This document shows positions 43,497 to 51,791 of a stretch of 64,000 bases of DNA, piece by piece. This DNA comes from an uncultured Atopobiaceae bacterium (GTDB taxonomy: Bacteria; Actinomycetota; Coriobacteriia; Coriobacteriales; Atopobiaceae): NCBI GenBank assembly GCA_944321515.1, contig CALULO010000005.1, positions 124,001-188,000 on the forward strand. The letters run 5' to 3'. The notes beneath the pieces are model-generated. The model was not told where the DNA came from. It ran no database searches and saw only the letters and a program-made list of their open reading frames with translations. The position numbers and the translations under genes were made by a program. How positions within the stretch are numbered: the first letter of the stretch is position 1; each line of letters starts with the position of its first letter.

Positions 43497-43544
43497 GTCC
43501 TGCCTTTCCTGAGTTAGACAACTGCTACTTGTGGGGTGGCATTT

Positions 43545-43560
43545 GTTAGATTTGGCTAAC
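43545..43560 (-). promoter_or_regulatory. DtxR/IdeR-like operator upstream of feoB
   Basis: GTTAGATTTGGCTAAC has perfect GTTAG/CTAAC arms around six bases. With its flanks (TTAGATTTGGCTAACTTAT) it matches most of the 19-bp DtxR/IdeR consensus. It lies about 50 bp before the start codon. A further half-site, GAGTTAGACAACT, lies at about 43511. Confidence 0.7.
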
Positions 43561-43566
43561 TTATGT

Positions 43567-43607
43567 GGCGAGAAAAACGGCCTCTCCCGGCCGGTACTTC
43601 TCGCCTC
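43567..43607 (-). terminator. hairpin built from an inverted pair of 12-mer variants, after feoA
   Basis: GGCGAGAAAAACGGCC and GGCCGGTACTTCTCGCC face each other around TCTCCC, so two imperfect 12-mers form the arms. It lies between feoA and the feoB operator and could terminate the feoA transcript. Confidence 0.5.
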
Positions 43608-43653
43608 CCGCTTCTGTGCGCTCCTGCTTGCGCCTAGCTAACGTCATGCCCGC

Positions 43654-43742
43654 ACCTTGCCGACGCTTTGCTTGCGCCTTGCCGACGCCTTGCTTGCGCC
43701 TTGCCGACGCCCTGCTTGCGTCATGCTTGCGCCTTGCTGACG
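43654..43742. repeat. 22-bp tandem repeat, about four copies, downstream of feoA
   Basis: Units of the form TTGCCGACGCYTTGCTTGCG plus two bases follow one another with few changes, then a partial unit. The array begins directly after the feoA stop codon. No coding role is supported. Confidence 0.8.
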
Positions 43743-43748
43743 ACTCGC

Positions 43749-43991
43749 CTACGCCTCGCCCCTGCGCACGTCGGCCACCTCGACGCTGGCGGCCTCGTCC
43801 TTGCGGATGGAGAGCTCGTAGCCGCGCACCGTGAGCTCGATGGGGTCGCCGAGAGGCGCCACCTTGCGCACGTAGACGCGCGTCCCCTTGGTGAGGCCCA
43901 TGTCCATGATGCGGCGCCTGAGCGCGCCGACGCCGGTCAGCCCGGACACGGCCGCGCTCTCCCCCACTCTCACGTCCTTCAGTGTTGCCAT
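43749..43991 (-). CDS. feoA: FeoA-domain protein (first cytoplasmic partner of FeoB)
   Basis: An 80-residue SH3-like protein with the FeoA signature RRRIMDMGLTKGTRVYVRKV followed by APLGDPIELTVRGYELSIRK. FeoA is a small cytoplasmic protein needed for FeoB-mediated Fe(II) uptake. It closely resembles the FeoA domain of the fusion protein at 18.0 kb. The ATG at 43991 has GAAAGG upstream. It lies 64 bp after a second FeoA-like gene and 252 bp before feoB. Confidence 0.92.
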   Translation of the reverse strand: MATLKDVRVGESAAVSGLTGVGALRRRIMDMGLTKGTRVYVRKVAPLGDPIELTVRGYELSIRKDEAASVEVADVRRGEA

Positions 43992-44055
43992 GTGCTGCCT
44001 TTCTCCTCGTTGCCGGCCATGGCCGGCGCTGATAGACCGTTTTGTGCACGGAGCG

Positions 44056-44289
44056 TCAGAGGGTCACGGTGACGCGACTCGCCATCGCGCGGTTGAGCGC
44101 AAGGCGCGCGCCCTTGACGCTCACGATGACGTCGCCCGCGGCACGCGAGATCACCTTGACCTCGCTCCCCTCGACAAAACCGAGGTTGGCGAGGTGTTGT
44201 CGCGTCTCCACGTCGCCGCGCACCCGCACCACGCAGGCCGTCTCGTCCTCGCCCACCATCGCGAGCGGGAGCTGGGCTGCTAGGGCCAT
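44056..44289 (-). CDS. feoA: second FeoA-domain protein
   Basis: A 77-residue protein: LPLAMVGEDETACVVRVRGD, then TRQHLANLGFVEGSEVKVIS and the C-terminal VIVSVKGARLALNRAMASRV. This is the FeoA/FeoC-like SH3 fold, more diverged than its neighbour. Tandem feoA genes before feoB occur in several anaerobes; the two proteins may form a complex on FeoB. The ATG at 44289 follows GGGAGG at long spacing. It is the first gene of the split Feo operon, and a degenerate DtxR-like region lies upstream. Confidence 0.88.
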   Translation of the reverse strand: MALAAQLPLAMVGEDETACVVRVRGDVETRQHLANLGFVEGSEVKVISRAAGDVIVSVKGARLALNRAMASRVTVTL

Positions 44290-44619
44290 CGCTGGTCGCC
44301 TCCCAAGAGTTCGATCGTGTTAACTCAACATAAGTAATATAGGACTAACTTCTGAGCACGCAAGCACCGTTCACAGATTGAGTTACACAAGGGAAACTTT
44401 AGGGCGAGAAGGACGGCGGTCCTGCGCGGGGAGGCTCCCGGACGAGACCCGAAAGCAAGGCGGAACGGAAGCGGAATGTCTCCGTCACAAGACGGTCGGA
44501 TACCGGGCACCAACGGGCCGGAACGGAGGCGCCGTGCCCGCCGACGCGCCCGCCGGCCTCCATGCGCCTCCCCCAACCTTACGAAACCGAAAGACGGCAG
44601 TAAGTCACTTCGATGGCTC
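44290..44619. promoter_or_regulatory. feo operon upstream region with degenerate DtxR-like half-sites
   Basis: GTTAACTCAACATAAG at 44319-44334 and ACTAAC ending at 44349 provide GTTAA and CTAAC half-sites around AT-rich sequence, a weak version of the boxes seen at the other iron genes. Further right are a 12-mer copy (44403) and GC-rich sequence with no gene. Confidence 0.4.
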
Positions 44620-44647
44620 TTGACCTGCGCCTCTGCGAGGATTCAAT
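44620..44647 (+). promoter_or_regulatory. sigma-A-type promoter for the 31-residue peptide gene
   Basis: TTGACC at 44620-44625 and TTCAAT at 44642-44647 are separated by 16 bp. Transcription would start about 30 bp before the peptide's ATG. Confidence 0.5.
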
Positions 44648-44681
44648 CAGCACAGAAGAACCCCGGAGCAGGAGGTCCGCC

Positions 44682-44777
44682 ATGAAGAAGCTCGTTTTTA
44701 TCGCCGTCGTAGTAATCGCGGGACTCGCTGTCATTCTCGACAGCGGCCGACCCGAGCGACGCTGGGCGCACCGCTAG
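44682..44777 (+). CDS. 31-residue single-pass membrane peptide
   Basis: The peptide begins MKKLVFIAVVVIAGLAVILD and ends SGRPERRWAHR, then TAG. A perfect AGGAGG lies 5 bp before the ATG and a promoter-like sequence precedes it, which is good support for so short a gene. One membrane helix with a basic tail suggests a small membrane peptide or the anchor of a larger complex. No family is recognised. It is convergent with the BASS-family transporter gene, whose stop codon is 23 bp away. Confidence 0.6.
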   Translation: MKKLVFIAVVVIAGLAVILDSGRPERRWAHR

Positions 44778-44800
44778 ACGCCCGCCTTGGACCAAGCACG

Positions 44801-45862
44801 TCAGCCCAGGTGCGAGGCGGGTGAGCAGGCGTCCGCCTGCCCCCTTCCTTGCCCCGCCCCCTGGTTCGCGGGGTCGGCTGCGGACCCGTCTCGAGGCAGG
44901 CCCCGGCCCCGCGACGCGTCGCGACTCCCCAGACGACGCAGCAGCGTCCCGTACGAGGCGGCGAGCACCTGCTGGAATAGCGTCCCGATGACCACGGGGA
45001 ACATCACCTCACCGGGAAAGTACTCCCCCGCTATCACCGCGCCGGCAGAGATGTTGCGCATGCCGCAGAGGTAGGTCATCGTCACCTCCTGCGCACGCGG
45101 ACGGCCCCAGGCGCGCGCCACGAACAGGCCCGCCGCATATCCCGAGGCGGCGAACGCGCACACGAAGACGGCCACCGCCACGAGCGTGGGCGTGAGGTTG
45201 CGAACGTAGGGCGCCACGCCCGTCGAGTTGGCCAGGATCACCAGGACAAGCGCAATCTTGGCCGCCGGGGCGATGGCCGGCGAGAGCTCGCGAGACGCGC
45301 GCCCGTGCGTGAGGTCGTTGGCGGCCGTGCCCACCAGCGCCGGCAACGCAATGGAGACGACCATCTCCCCCATCATCCGCGCGGCGTCCACCTCCACGGT
45401 CTGGCCCAGGAGCAGGTGCAACGTGAGCGGGATGGAGAACGGCGCCGCCACCGTGGACACCAGAATCGTGGCCAGCCCGAGGGAGGGGTCGCCGTCAAAC
45501 ATGTTGATCCACATGGCCGCGACCACGGCCACGGGCACGCTGTACTCCAGGACGAGCCCGCACACCAGGTTGGGGTTCGCGCCAAACAGAAGGGTCCCCA
45601 GCACGCAGGCCACGCACGGCATGACCACGGACGCAATGCCAAGCGTCACGAGCATCGGCGCCGGGTGGCGCAGCGTCCGCGCGAGGTTGACGAACGTGTT
45701 GGAGAGCGAACTCTGGAACGTCATGAACGCAAAGAGGGCCGTGACCGCGGGCTTGAGCAGAGAGAGCTGGCCCGGGAACAGCACGCCCAGGACCACGCAC
45801 GCAGGCGAGATGTAGGCCATGTGGCCCCCGATGAAAGCCCCCAGCCTGCGCCACGCGTCCAT
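44801..45862 (-). CDS. BASS-family (bile acid:sodium symporter-like) transporter
   Basis: A 353-residue inner-membrane protein with about ten helices. TALFAFMTFQSSLSNTFVNL (helix 2 region), EYSVPVAVVAAMWINMFDGD and CGMRNISAGAVIAGEYFPGE are the family motifs that form the sodium sites and substrate cavity. Members carry bile acids, pantoate, pyruvate or other organic anions; the substrate here is unknown. The last 40 residues are a Gly/Arg/Asp-rich hydrophilic tail without counterpart. The ATG at 45862 follows GGGAGG; the frame is open 38 codons further upstream without SD. Confidence 0.85.
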   Translation of the reverse strand: MDAWRRLGAFIGGHMAYISPACVVLGVLFPGQLSLLKPAVTALFAFMTFQSSLSNTFVNLARTLRHPAPMLVTLGIASVVMPCVACVLGTLLFGANPNLVCGLVLEYSVPVAVVAAMWINMFDGDPSLGLATILVSTVAAPFSIPLTLHLLLGQTVEVDAARMMGEMVVSIALPALVGTAANDLTHGRASRELSPAIAPAAKIALVLVILANSTGVAPYVRNLTPTLVAVAVFVCAFAASGYAAGLFVARAWGRPRAQEVTMTYLCGMRNISAGAVIAGEYFPGEVMFPVVIGTLFQQVLAASYGTLLRRLGSRDASRGRGLPRDGSAADPANQGAGQGRGQADACSPASHLG

Positions 45863-46016
45863 CCGCGATGCCTCCCTCTCGTCGACCAAGCGCCATCGTA
45901 GTTCCCGGCGAGAGGGACGCGCCGCAGCGTAACGCACTCGACACGGGAGCGAGGCGGCGTGCGGGACCGAAGTCACGCGGCCCCACCCGCCTGCGCGACC
46001 GCGACACGGCTACGGC

Positions 46017-46373
46017 GTAGGAGCCAAACGACACTTCCGGGCCGCAGACCGTCGCTTGGTTCCTACATTGCCAAAGCGCTGTCGAACCGTAGGAGCTATA
46101 CGTCTCTTTTCAGCCGCAAACTGTCGTCTAGATCCGACGCAACCGACCCGTAGGAACCAGACGTCATTTTCTAACAGCAAACTGTCGCTTGGTTCCTACA
46201 GAAAGATTGCGTAGGAGCCAGACGTCATTTCTGGCGAGAAGAACGTCGTGTGGTTCCTACTTATTCGTGTCGTAGGAACCACACGTCATTTCCGGTCCCC
46301 AAACCGTCGTCTAGCTCCTACGCAGCAGCACACAACCAGACCGCAGGAACCAAACGACGGTTCTTCTCGCCAG
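46017..46373. repeat. family A palindrome array, six units (A2)
   Basis: Units start at 46017, 46089, 46150, 46211, 46272 and 46343 (the last a half unit); the period is 61 bp in the regular part. Consensus arms are GTAGGARCCARACGWCA and GTCGYYTRGTTCCTAC, separated from the next unit by about 11 bp. The loop of the fourth unit is an exact 12-mer (46233), and a copy in the opposite orientation (46360) replaces the right half of the sixth. The array lies in the 805-bp gap between the divergent BASS and suf genes. The remainder (46374-46540) is GC-rich and holds no gene. Confidence 0.92.
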
Positions 46374-46557
46374 GCCCCAACAGGGAGCCGACCGGACATG
46401 TGATGGACCCCCGGCCCGTACCCCCGGCCTGCATCCCGGCCTCGCTAACCCCGGCGCTCCCCACCCCGCCGGCCCCCGCCGTACCGCAAATGCCACCAGC
46501 CTACTAGTATTTGTCGCGGCCCCGCGGTTTTTCTCGCCAGACGCTTGCCTTAAATTC

Positions 46558-46580
46558 CCTACTCATTACTATGAATTAGG
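46558..46580. promoter_or_regulatory. suf promoter region with CCTA...TAGG inverted ends
   Basis: CCTACTCAT and ATGAATTAGG face each other around a short centre in an AT-rich segment, with TTGCCT (46546) and TATGAA (46571) as weak -35/-10 candidates at 19 bp. It is a plausible operator for the Rrf2-type regulator at the end of the operon. The symmetry needs one bulge. Confidence 0.4.
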
Positions 46581-46667
46581 CAGAAACCGAGCGGCACCCG
46601 GCCGGGTGCCGCGGCAGAACCCACGCGCCCCGGCCAGCCCGGCCGCGCGAGAAGAAAGGCAACCAAC

Positions 46668-47483
46668 ATGGCAACGCACCTGCTCAGCGTGAGCAACCTC
46701 TCTGCGGGCACCGAGGACAAGCCCATCCTCCACGGCATCGACCTTACCGTGGGCGAGGGCGAGTGCCACGTCCTCATGGGCCCCAACGGCGCCGGCAAGT
46801 CGACGCTCGGCCACGTCATCATGGGCGACCCGGCCTACTCCGTGACCGGCGGGACCATCACCTTCGACGGCACCGACGTCACCGAGCTCTCCGCCGACAG
46901 GCGCTCGCTCGCGGGCATCTTCCTCTCCTACCAGGCGCCCGTCGAGGTCCCCGGCGTGCCGCTCTACAGCTTCCTGCGCACGATCTGCCAGATGCGCCCG
47001 GAGCTCAAGACCACCGCGCGCAAGTTCCGCCAGCGCGTGGGGGAGATCGCCGACCAGCTCGAGCTCGACCAGAGCTTCCTCATGCGCGAGCTCAACGTGG
47101 GCTTCTCCGGCGGCGAGAAGAAGAAGATCGAGATGCTGCAGCTCCTGCTGCTCCGCCCCAAGCTGGCCATCCTCGACGAGACCGACTCCGGCCTGGACGT
47201 AGACGCGCTGGGCATCGTCTCGCGCGGCATCGAGGCCTACCGCGAACAGTGCGGCGGCGCGCTCATCGTGATCACGCACAACACCCGCATCCTGGAGCGC
47301 CTCACCGTGGACCGCACGCACGTCATGGTGAGCGGCCGCATGGTCACCGAGGGCCCGGCGGACCTCATCGAGTTCATCGACCGCAACGGCTTCGAGAGCT
47401 TCGAGAAGGACGCCCGGCGCGGCGAGAAGGACGAGTCGTGCGTCGACTGCCCGGGCTGCCCCAAGGCCGGTGATGCCGAGTGA
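46668..47483 (+). CDS. sufC: Fe-S cluster assembly ATPase SufC with Cys-rich tail
   Basis: A 271-residue cytoplasmic ABC-type ATPase of the SufBCD scaffold. Walker A GPNGAGKST, Q-loop LSYQAPVEVPGVPLYSFLR, signature NVGFSGGEKKKIEMLQ, Walker B LAILDETDSGLDVDAL, H-loop ITHNTRIL are all SufC-specific. Unlike standard SufC (about 250 residues), the protein ends in a charged stretch and a Cys-rich tail SCVDCPGCPKAGDAE that could hold metal or a nascent cluster. A 12-mer copy (47421) encodes the GEKDE just before it. SD AGAAAGG. It is the first gene of sufCBDSU-rrf2 and overlaps sufB by four bases. Confidence 0.96.
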   Translation: MATHLLSVSNLSAGTEDKPILHGIDLTVGEGECHVLMGPNGAGKSTLGHVIMGDPAYSVTGGTITFDGTDVTELSADRRSLAGIFLSYQAPVEVPGVPLYSFLRTICQMRPELKTTARKFRQRVGEIADQLELDQSFLMRELNVGFSGGEKKKIEMLQLLLLRPKLAILDETDSGLDVDALGIVSRGIEAYREQCGGALIVITHNTRILERLTVDRTHVMVSGRMVTEGPADLIEFIDRNGFESFEKDARRGEKDESCVDCPGCPKAGDAE

Positions 47484-48940
47484 GCGCCGAGCGCAGCGCA
47501 GCCGAGGCCGCGTCCGAGCAGGCCCAGTCCCGCACCCGCACGCAGGTTGCCGACGTCGACCGCTCCCTCTACGACTTCACCAAGTCCGAGGAGGGCTACG
47601 AGCGCTACGACGACGGCCTGACGCCCGACATCGTCCGCTCGATCTCCGCCAAGAAGGACGAGCCCGACTGGATGCTCGAGATGCGCCTGGCCGCCCTGGA
47701 GGAGTACCACCGTCGCCCGATGGCCCCCAACTGGGGCCCCAGTATCGCGGGGCTCGACCTCGACCACATCTCCACGTACGTCTCGCCCAAGACCAAGCAG
47801 GCCAAGAGCTGGGACGACGTGCCCGAGGACATCAAGGATACCTTCGAACGCCTGGGCATCCCCGAGGCCGAGCGAGAGAGCCTGGCCGGCGTGGGCGCCC
47901 AGTACGACTCCGAGATCGTCTACCACAACATGCGCGAGGACGTGGCCAAGCAGGGCGTGGTCTACACCACCATCGAGGACGCCCTGCACGACCCGCAGTG
48001 GGAGCCCGTGGTGCACCAGTACTTCGGCACCCTCATCCCGCCCACTGACCACAAGTTCGCGGCGCTGCACTACGCCGTCTGGAGCGGCGGCTCCTTCGTC
48101 TACGTCCCCGCCGGCGTGACGCTGGACTACCCCCTCCAGAGCTACTTCCGCCTCAACGCCGCCGGCGCAGGCCAGTTCGAGCACACGCTCATCATCGTGG
48201 AGCCGGGCGCGAACCTGCACTTCATCGAGGGCTGCTCGGCGCCCAAGTACTACGAGGCCAACCTCCACGCCGGAGCGGTGGAGCTCTTCGTGAAGGACGG
48301 CGCGCGCCTGCGCTACTCCACCATCGAAAACTGGTCCAAGAACATGTACAACCTCAACACCAAGCGGGCCACGGTGGGGGCGGACGCCAAGATGGAGTGG
48401 GTCTCCGGCAGCTTCGGCAGCCACGTGAGCTACCTCTACCCCACCACGATCATGGCGGGCGACCGCAGCTCCTGCGAGTTCACGGGCATCACCTTCGCCG
48501 GCGCCACGCAGGACCTGGACACCGGCTGCAAGGTCATCATGAACGGCGCGGACACCACCGCCTCGGTGGACACCAAGTCCATCTCCAAGGACGGCGGCGT
48601 CAACACGTTCCGCAGCTCCGTGGTGGTGGGCCGCCACGCCGACCGCGCGCGCTGCTCGGTGAGCTGCCAGTCGCTCATGCTGGACGACATCAGCCGCTCG
48701 GACACCATCCCCGCCATGGACGTGCGCAACGCCACCGCCCAGGTGGGCCACGAGGCCACCATCGGCCGCATCTCGGACGACACGATCCTCTACCTCATGA
48801 GCCGCGGCTGCTCCGAGGCCGAGGCGCGCACCCTGGTGGTCAACGGCTTTGCCAACCCCGTCTCCAAGGAGCTGCCGCTCGAGTACGCTGTGGAGATGAA
48901 CAACCTTATCAAGATGGAAATGGAAGGGGCGATCGGATAA
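47480..48940 (+). CDS. sufB: Fe-S cluster assembly scaffold SufB
   Basis: A 486-residue protein with the SufB beta-helix core: DHKFAALHYAVWSGGSFVYV, PLQSYFRLNAAGAGQFEHTL, EGCSAPKYYEANLHAGAVEL, NGADTTASVDTKSISKDGGV and the C-terminal RGCSEAEARTLVVNGFANPV. It accepts sulfur and iron with SufD and SufC to build clusters. The GTG at 47480 forms a GTGA overlap with the sufC stop codon. Length and motifs are normal for the family. Confidence 0.97.
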   Translation: MSAERSAAEAASEQAQSRTRTQVADVDRSLYDFTKSEEGYERYDDGLTPDIVRSISAKKDEPDWMLEMRLAALEEYHRRPMAPNWGPSIAGLDLDHISTYVSPKTKQAKSWDDVPEDIKDTFERLGIPEAERESLAGVGAQYDSEIVYHNMREDVAKQGVVYTTIEDALHDPQWEPVVHQYFGTLIPPTDHKFAALHYAVWSGGSFVYVPAGVTLDYPLQSYFRLNAAGAGQFEHTLIIVEPGANLHFIEGCSAPKYYEANLHAGAVELFVKDGARLRYSTIENWSKNMYNLNTKRATVGADAKMEWVSGSFGSHVSYLYPTTIMAGDRSSCEFTGITFAGATQDLDTGCKVIMNGADTTASVDTKSISKDGGVNTFRSSVVVGRHADRARCSVSCQSLMLDDISRSDTIPAMDVRNATAQVGHEATIGRISDDTILYLMSRGCSEAEARTLVVNGFANPVSKELPLEYAVEMNNLIKMEMEGAIG

Positions 48941-50100
48941 TGGCCGGCGAGAAGAACCTGGCGGCTGCGGGCGCGCCGGCGACCGGCGCGCTCACCCTCG
49001 GGCGCGTCAACGCCGCCCCCGCCCAGACCTGGAACCGCCTGCGCACCAACGACGTGACGCTCACCGTCCCCGTGCGCGACCGCAAGGGCGACGTCTACTT
49101 CGCGCTGCCGCGCCTCTTCGAGGGCGTGGCGTGCGGCATGGGCGCGGACGTCACCGCCTGGGCCGAGTCCCAGGCCGCCGGCGCCCGCTACGTGGAGGTC
49201 CCGCGCGGCGAGCGGCGCGCGGAGCCGATCGTGGTCTCCGTGAGCGCCGCGGCCGGCGAGGTCGCCGACACGGGCGTCATGGTCCGCGCCGGCGCCGAGG
49301 CCACGATCGTGGTGGCCGCCGGCACGACGGCGGGCGACTCCGCGCCGTCCGAGGGCGCGCCCGACGCGGCGCCGACGTCCGGCTCGCTGCTGCGCGTGAT
49401 CGCCGAGCGCGGGGCCCGCGTGAGGATTGTCGAGGTCATCGGCGTGGGCGCGGGCGAGCAGCACCTGGAGAGCGTCGGCATCCGCGCGGAGGCGGACGCC
49501 CGCGTCGAGGTGAGCCAGTACGCCCTCGGCGGCGGCACCGTGACCCTGGGCCTCTCGTGCGACCTCACCGGGGACCGTGCGCGCATCGACCTCACGCAGC
49601 GCTACCACGCCGCGGGCTCCGAGCACCTCGACGTCAACGAGGTGGTGCGCCACCACGGCCGCGGCACCCGCTCCGAGCTCGCCTACTCCGGCGTGCTGGA
49701 GGACGCCGCCGCCAAGTCCCTGCGCACCACCATCGACCTCGTCCACGGGGCGCGCGGCGCCCAGGGCAACGAGGCCGAGGCGGTGCTTGTGCTCGGGGAC
49801 GACGTGACCAACAAGACCCTGCCCGTCATCCTCTGCGACGAGGACGACGTCGCCGGCAACCACGGGGCCACCATCGGCTCGGTGAGCCCCGAGCAGCTGG
49901 CCTTCCTCGCCAGCCGCGGGCTCTCCCGCGAGGACGCCGAGGCCCTCTTCGTGCGCGCGCTCTTCGAGGACGCCATCATGGCCGCCCCCTGCGACGAGGC
50001 CCGCGCCGTGGCCGTGGCCCGCGCGGAGGCCGTGCTCGGCCCCGAGGTGGCCCACGACTTCTCCGACTCCCTCGGCGAGGGCGGTGAGGACGCATGCTAG
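48940..50100 (+). CDS. sufD: Fe-S cluster assembly protein SufD
   Basis: A 386-residue SufB/D-family protein, with a weaker match in its first half and the typical core HLDVNEVVRHHGRGTRSELA, YSGVLEDAAAKSLRTTIDLV, and LCDEDDVAGNHGATIGSVSP (the D-V-x-A-x-H motif), ending LASRGLSREDAEALFVRALF. It pairs with SufB on the SufC dimer. The ATG at 48940 overlaps the sufB stop as TAATG. The protein starts MAGEKNLAAAG: the 12-mer at 48946 encodes the GEKN tag, which has no counterpart in relatives. Confidence 0.94.
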   Translation: MAGEKNLAAAGAPATGALTLGRVNAAPAQTWNRLRTNDVTLTVPVRDRKGDVYFALPRLFEGVACGMGADVTAWAESQAAGARYVEVPRGERRAEPIVVSVSAAAGEVADTGVMVRAGAEATIVVAAGTTAGDSAPSEGAPDAAPTSGSLLRVIAERGARVRIVEVIGVGAGEQHLESVGIRAEADARVEVSQYALGGGTVTLGLSCDLTGDRARIDLTQRYHAAGSEHLDVNEVVRHHGRGTRSELAYSGVLEDAAAKSLRTTIDLVHGARGAQGNEAEAVLVLGDDVTNKTLPVILCDEDDVAGNHGATIGSVSPEQLAFLASRGLSREDAEALFVRALFEDAIMAAPCDEARAVAVARAEAVLGPEVAHDFSDSLGEGGEDAC

Positions 50101-51332
50101 ACATCGCCGCCAACCCCTACAAGGCGGACTTCCCGCTGCTGGCCGCCCGCCCAGACCTCGCCTTCCTCGACAGCGCCGCCACCGCGCAGCGCCCCGCCGC
50201 GGTGCTGGACGCCCAGCGCAGCTTCTACGAGACCATGAACGCCAACCCCCTGCGCGGGCTCTACGAGCTCTCCGTCGAGGCCACCGCGGCCATCGCGGCC
50301 GTTCGCGCGCAGGTGGCGGCGCTCATCGGCGCCCCGGACGCGCGCGATGTGGTCTTCACCCGCAACACCTCCGAGAGCCTGAACCTGGTCGCCAAGTCCT
50401 TCTCGCCCACCGTGCTGGGGCCCGGCGACGAGGTGGCCATCACCATCATGGAGCACCACTCCAACCTCATCCCCTGGCAGCAGGCCTGCCGGGCGGCGGG
50501 GGCGCGCCTGGTCTACCTCTACCCCGAGAGGGACGGCACGCTCACGGACGAGGAGATCGCGGCCAAGGTGGGCCCGCGCACCAAGATCGTCTCGTGCGCG
50601 CACGTCTCCAACGTCATGGGCTGCGAGCTGCCCGTCCGCAGGCTCGCAGACGCGGCGCACGCGGTCGGCGCCGTGATGGTGGTGGACGCCGCCCAGTCCG
50701 TGCCGCACCTGTCGGTCAACGTGGAGGCGCTCGGCACCGACTTCCTGGCGTTCTCCGGGCACAAGGCGCTGGGCCCGATGGGCGTGGGCGTGCTCTGGGG
50801 CCGTCACGAGCTGCTGGACCAGATGGAGCCCATGCTCACCGGCGGCGAGATGATCGACTCCGTGCGCGAGCAGGACGCCACGTGGGCGCCCGTCCCGGAG
50901 AAGTTCGAGGCGGGCACGCAGGACGCCGCGGGCATCTACGCAACCGGCGCGGGCCTCACCTACCTCACCGAGACGGTGGGCCTCGCCGCCGTGGGCGAGC
51001 GCGAGGCGGCCCTGGTGGCCTACGCGATGGGGCGCCTGGGCGAGCTGGGCTTCGTGGACGTGATCGGCTCCGCGGACCCGTCGCGCCACCACGGCGTCGT
51101 GAGCTTCAACGTGCGCGGCGTGCACCCGCACGACGTGGCGAGCATCCTCGACGCCTCGGGCGTCTGCATCCGCGCGGGCCACCACTGCGCGCAGCCGCTG
51201 CTCGCGTGGCTCGGCGTGGAGAACCTCGCCTGCTGCCGCGCGAGCCTGGCCTTCTACAACGACAAGAGCGACGTCGACCGCCTGGTCGACGGCCTGACCC
51301 AGGTCTGGGGGATCTTCCATGGCAACGACTGA
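50094..51332 (+). CDS. sufS: cysteine desulfurase SufS
   Basis: A 412-residue PLP enzyme that takes sulfur from L-cysteine for Fe-S assembly. The PLP lysine is in FLAFSGHKALGPMGVGVLWG, the catalytic Cys in RAGHHCAQPLL, and the N-terminal FLDSAATAQRP is also typical of group II (SufS) desulfurases. EHHSNLIPWQQ carries the conserved His stacking on PLP. It overlaps sufD by seven bases and sufU by 14, so the operon is tightly coupled. A 12-mer copy in minus orientation lies at 50396. Confidence 0.96.
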   Translation: MLDIAANPYKADFPLLAARPDLAFLDSAATAQRPAAVLDAQRSFYETMNANPLRGLYELSVEATAAIAAVRAQVAALIGAPDARDVVFTRNTSESLNLVAKSFSPTVLGPGDEVAITIMEHHSNLIPWQQACRAAGARLVYLYPERDGTLTDEEIAAKVGPRTKIVSCAHVSNVMGCELPVRRLADAAHAVGAVMVVDAAQSVPHLSVNVEALGTDFLAFSGHKALGPMGVGVLWGRHELLDQMEPMLTGGEMIDSVREQDATWAPVPEKFEAGTQDAAGIYATGAGLTYLTETVGLAAVGEREAALVAYAMGRLGELGFVDVIGSADPSRHHGVVSFNVRGVHPHDVASILDASGVCIRAGHHCAQPLLAWLGVENLACCRASLAFYNDKSDVDRLVDGLTQVWGIFHGND

Positions 51333-51789
51333 CCTCTACAACGCCGAGTTCATGGACCACGTGTCCCACCCCGACTACAAGTACCAGATGGAGGACGCCG
51401 ACTGCACCCACGAGGGCGTGAACCCCTCCTGCGGCGACGAGCTCACGTTCTCCGTGCGCTTTGCCGACGACGGCACCATCGACGAGGCCGCGTTCACCGG
51501 CCACGGCTGCGCCATCAGCCAGGCGAGCGCCGACATCATGAGCGACCTCATGATCGGCAAGACGCCCGAGCAGGCGCGCGAGCTGTGCGACCTGTTCATG
51601 CGGATGGTCCGCGGCGAGGAGACCGACGAGGCCGCGCTGGAGGAGCTCGAGGACGGCGTGCTGCTGCGCGACATCGCCCACATGCCGGCGCGCGTGAAGT
51701 GCGCCGAGCTGGCCTGGCGCACGCTCGACGAGATGCTCGCCAAGGGCGCCGAGGGGGGACAGGCCCCGTCCGACCCGGCGGAGGCCTAG
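51319..51789 (+). CDS. sufU: sulfur transfer protein SufU
   Basis: A 156-residue zinc protein that takes persulfide sulfur from SufS. The ligands are visible in NPSCGDELTF (Cys and Asp), GHGCAISQASADIM (Cys) and MPARVKCAELAWRTLDEML (Cys). The 18-20 residue insertion between the second and third Cys that separates SufU from IscU is present (GEETDEAALEELEDGVLLRD). The start lies inside the end of sufS. A short Gly/Pro/Ala tail ends it. Confidence 0.95.
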   Translation: MATTDLYNAEFMDHVSHPDYKYQMEDADCTHEGVNPSCGDELTFSVRFADDGTIDEAAFTGHGCAISQASADIMSDLMIGKTPEQARELCDLFMRMVRGEETDEAALEELEDGVLLRDIAHMPARVKCAELAWRTLDEMLAKGAEGGQAPSDPAEA

Positions 51790-51791
51790 CC

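Noticed and set aside
41127..43517. A 796-residue + strand frame opposite feoB, and similar long antisense frames at 16165-18033 and 52290-53822
   Set aside because: High GC leaves antisense frames open by chance; these are His/Arg/Gly/Val-rich with no motif, while the other strand encodes recognisable proteins.
48397..48939. An N-terminal extension of SufD starting at 48397
   Set aside because: It overlaps the SufB core in another frame and is Arg/His-rich; the ATG at 48940 overlaps the sufB stop, as expected in this operon.
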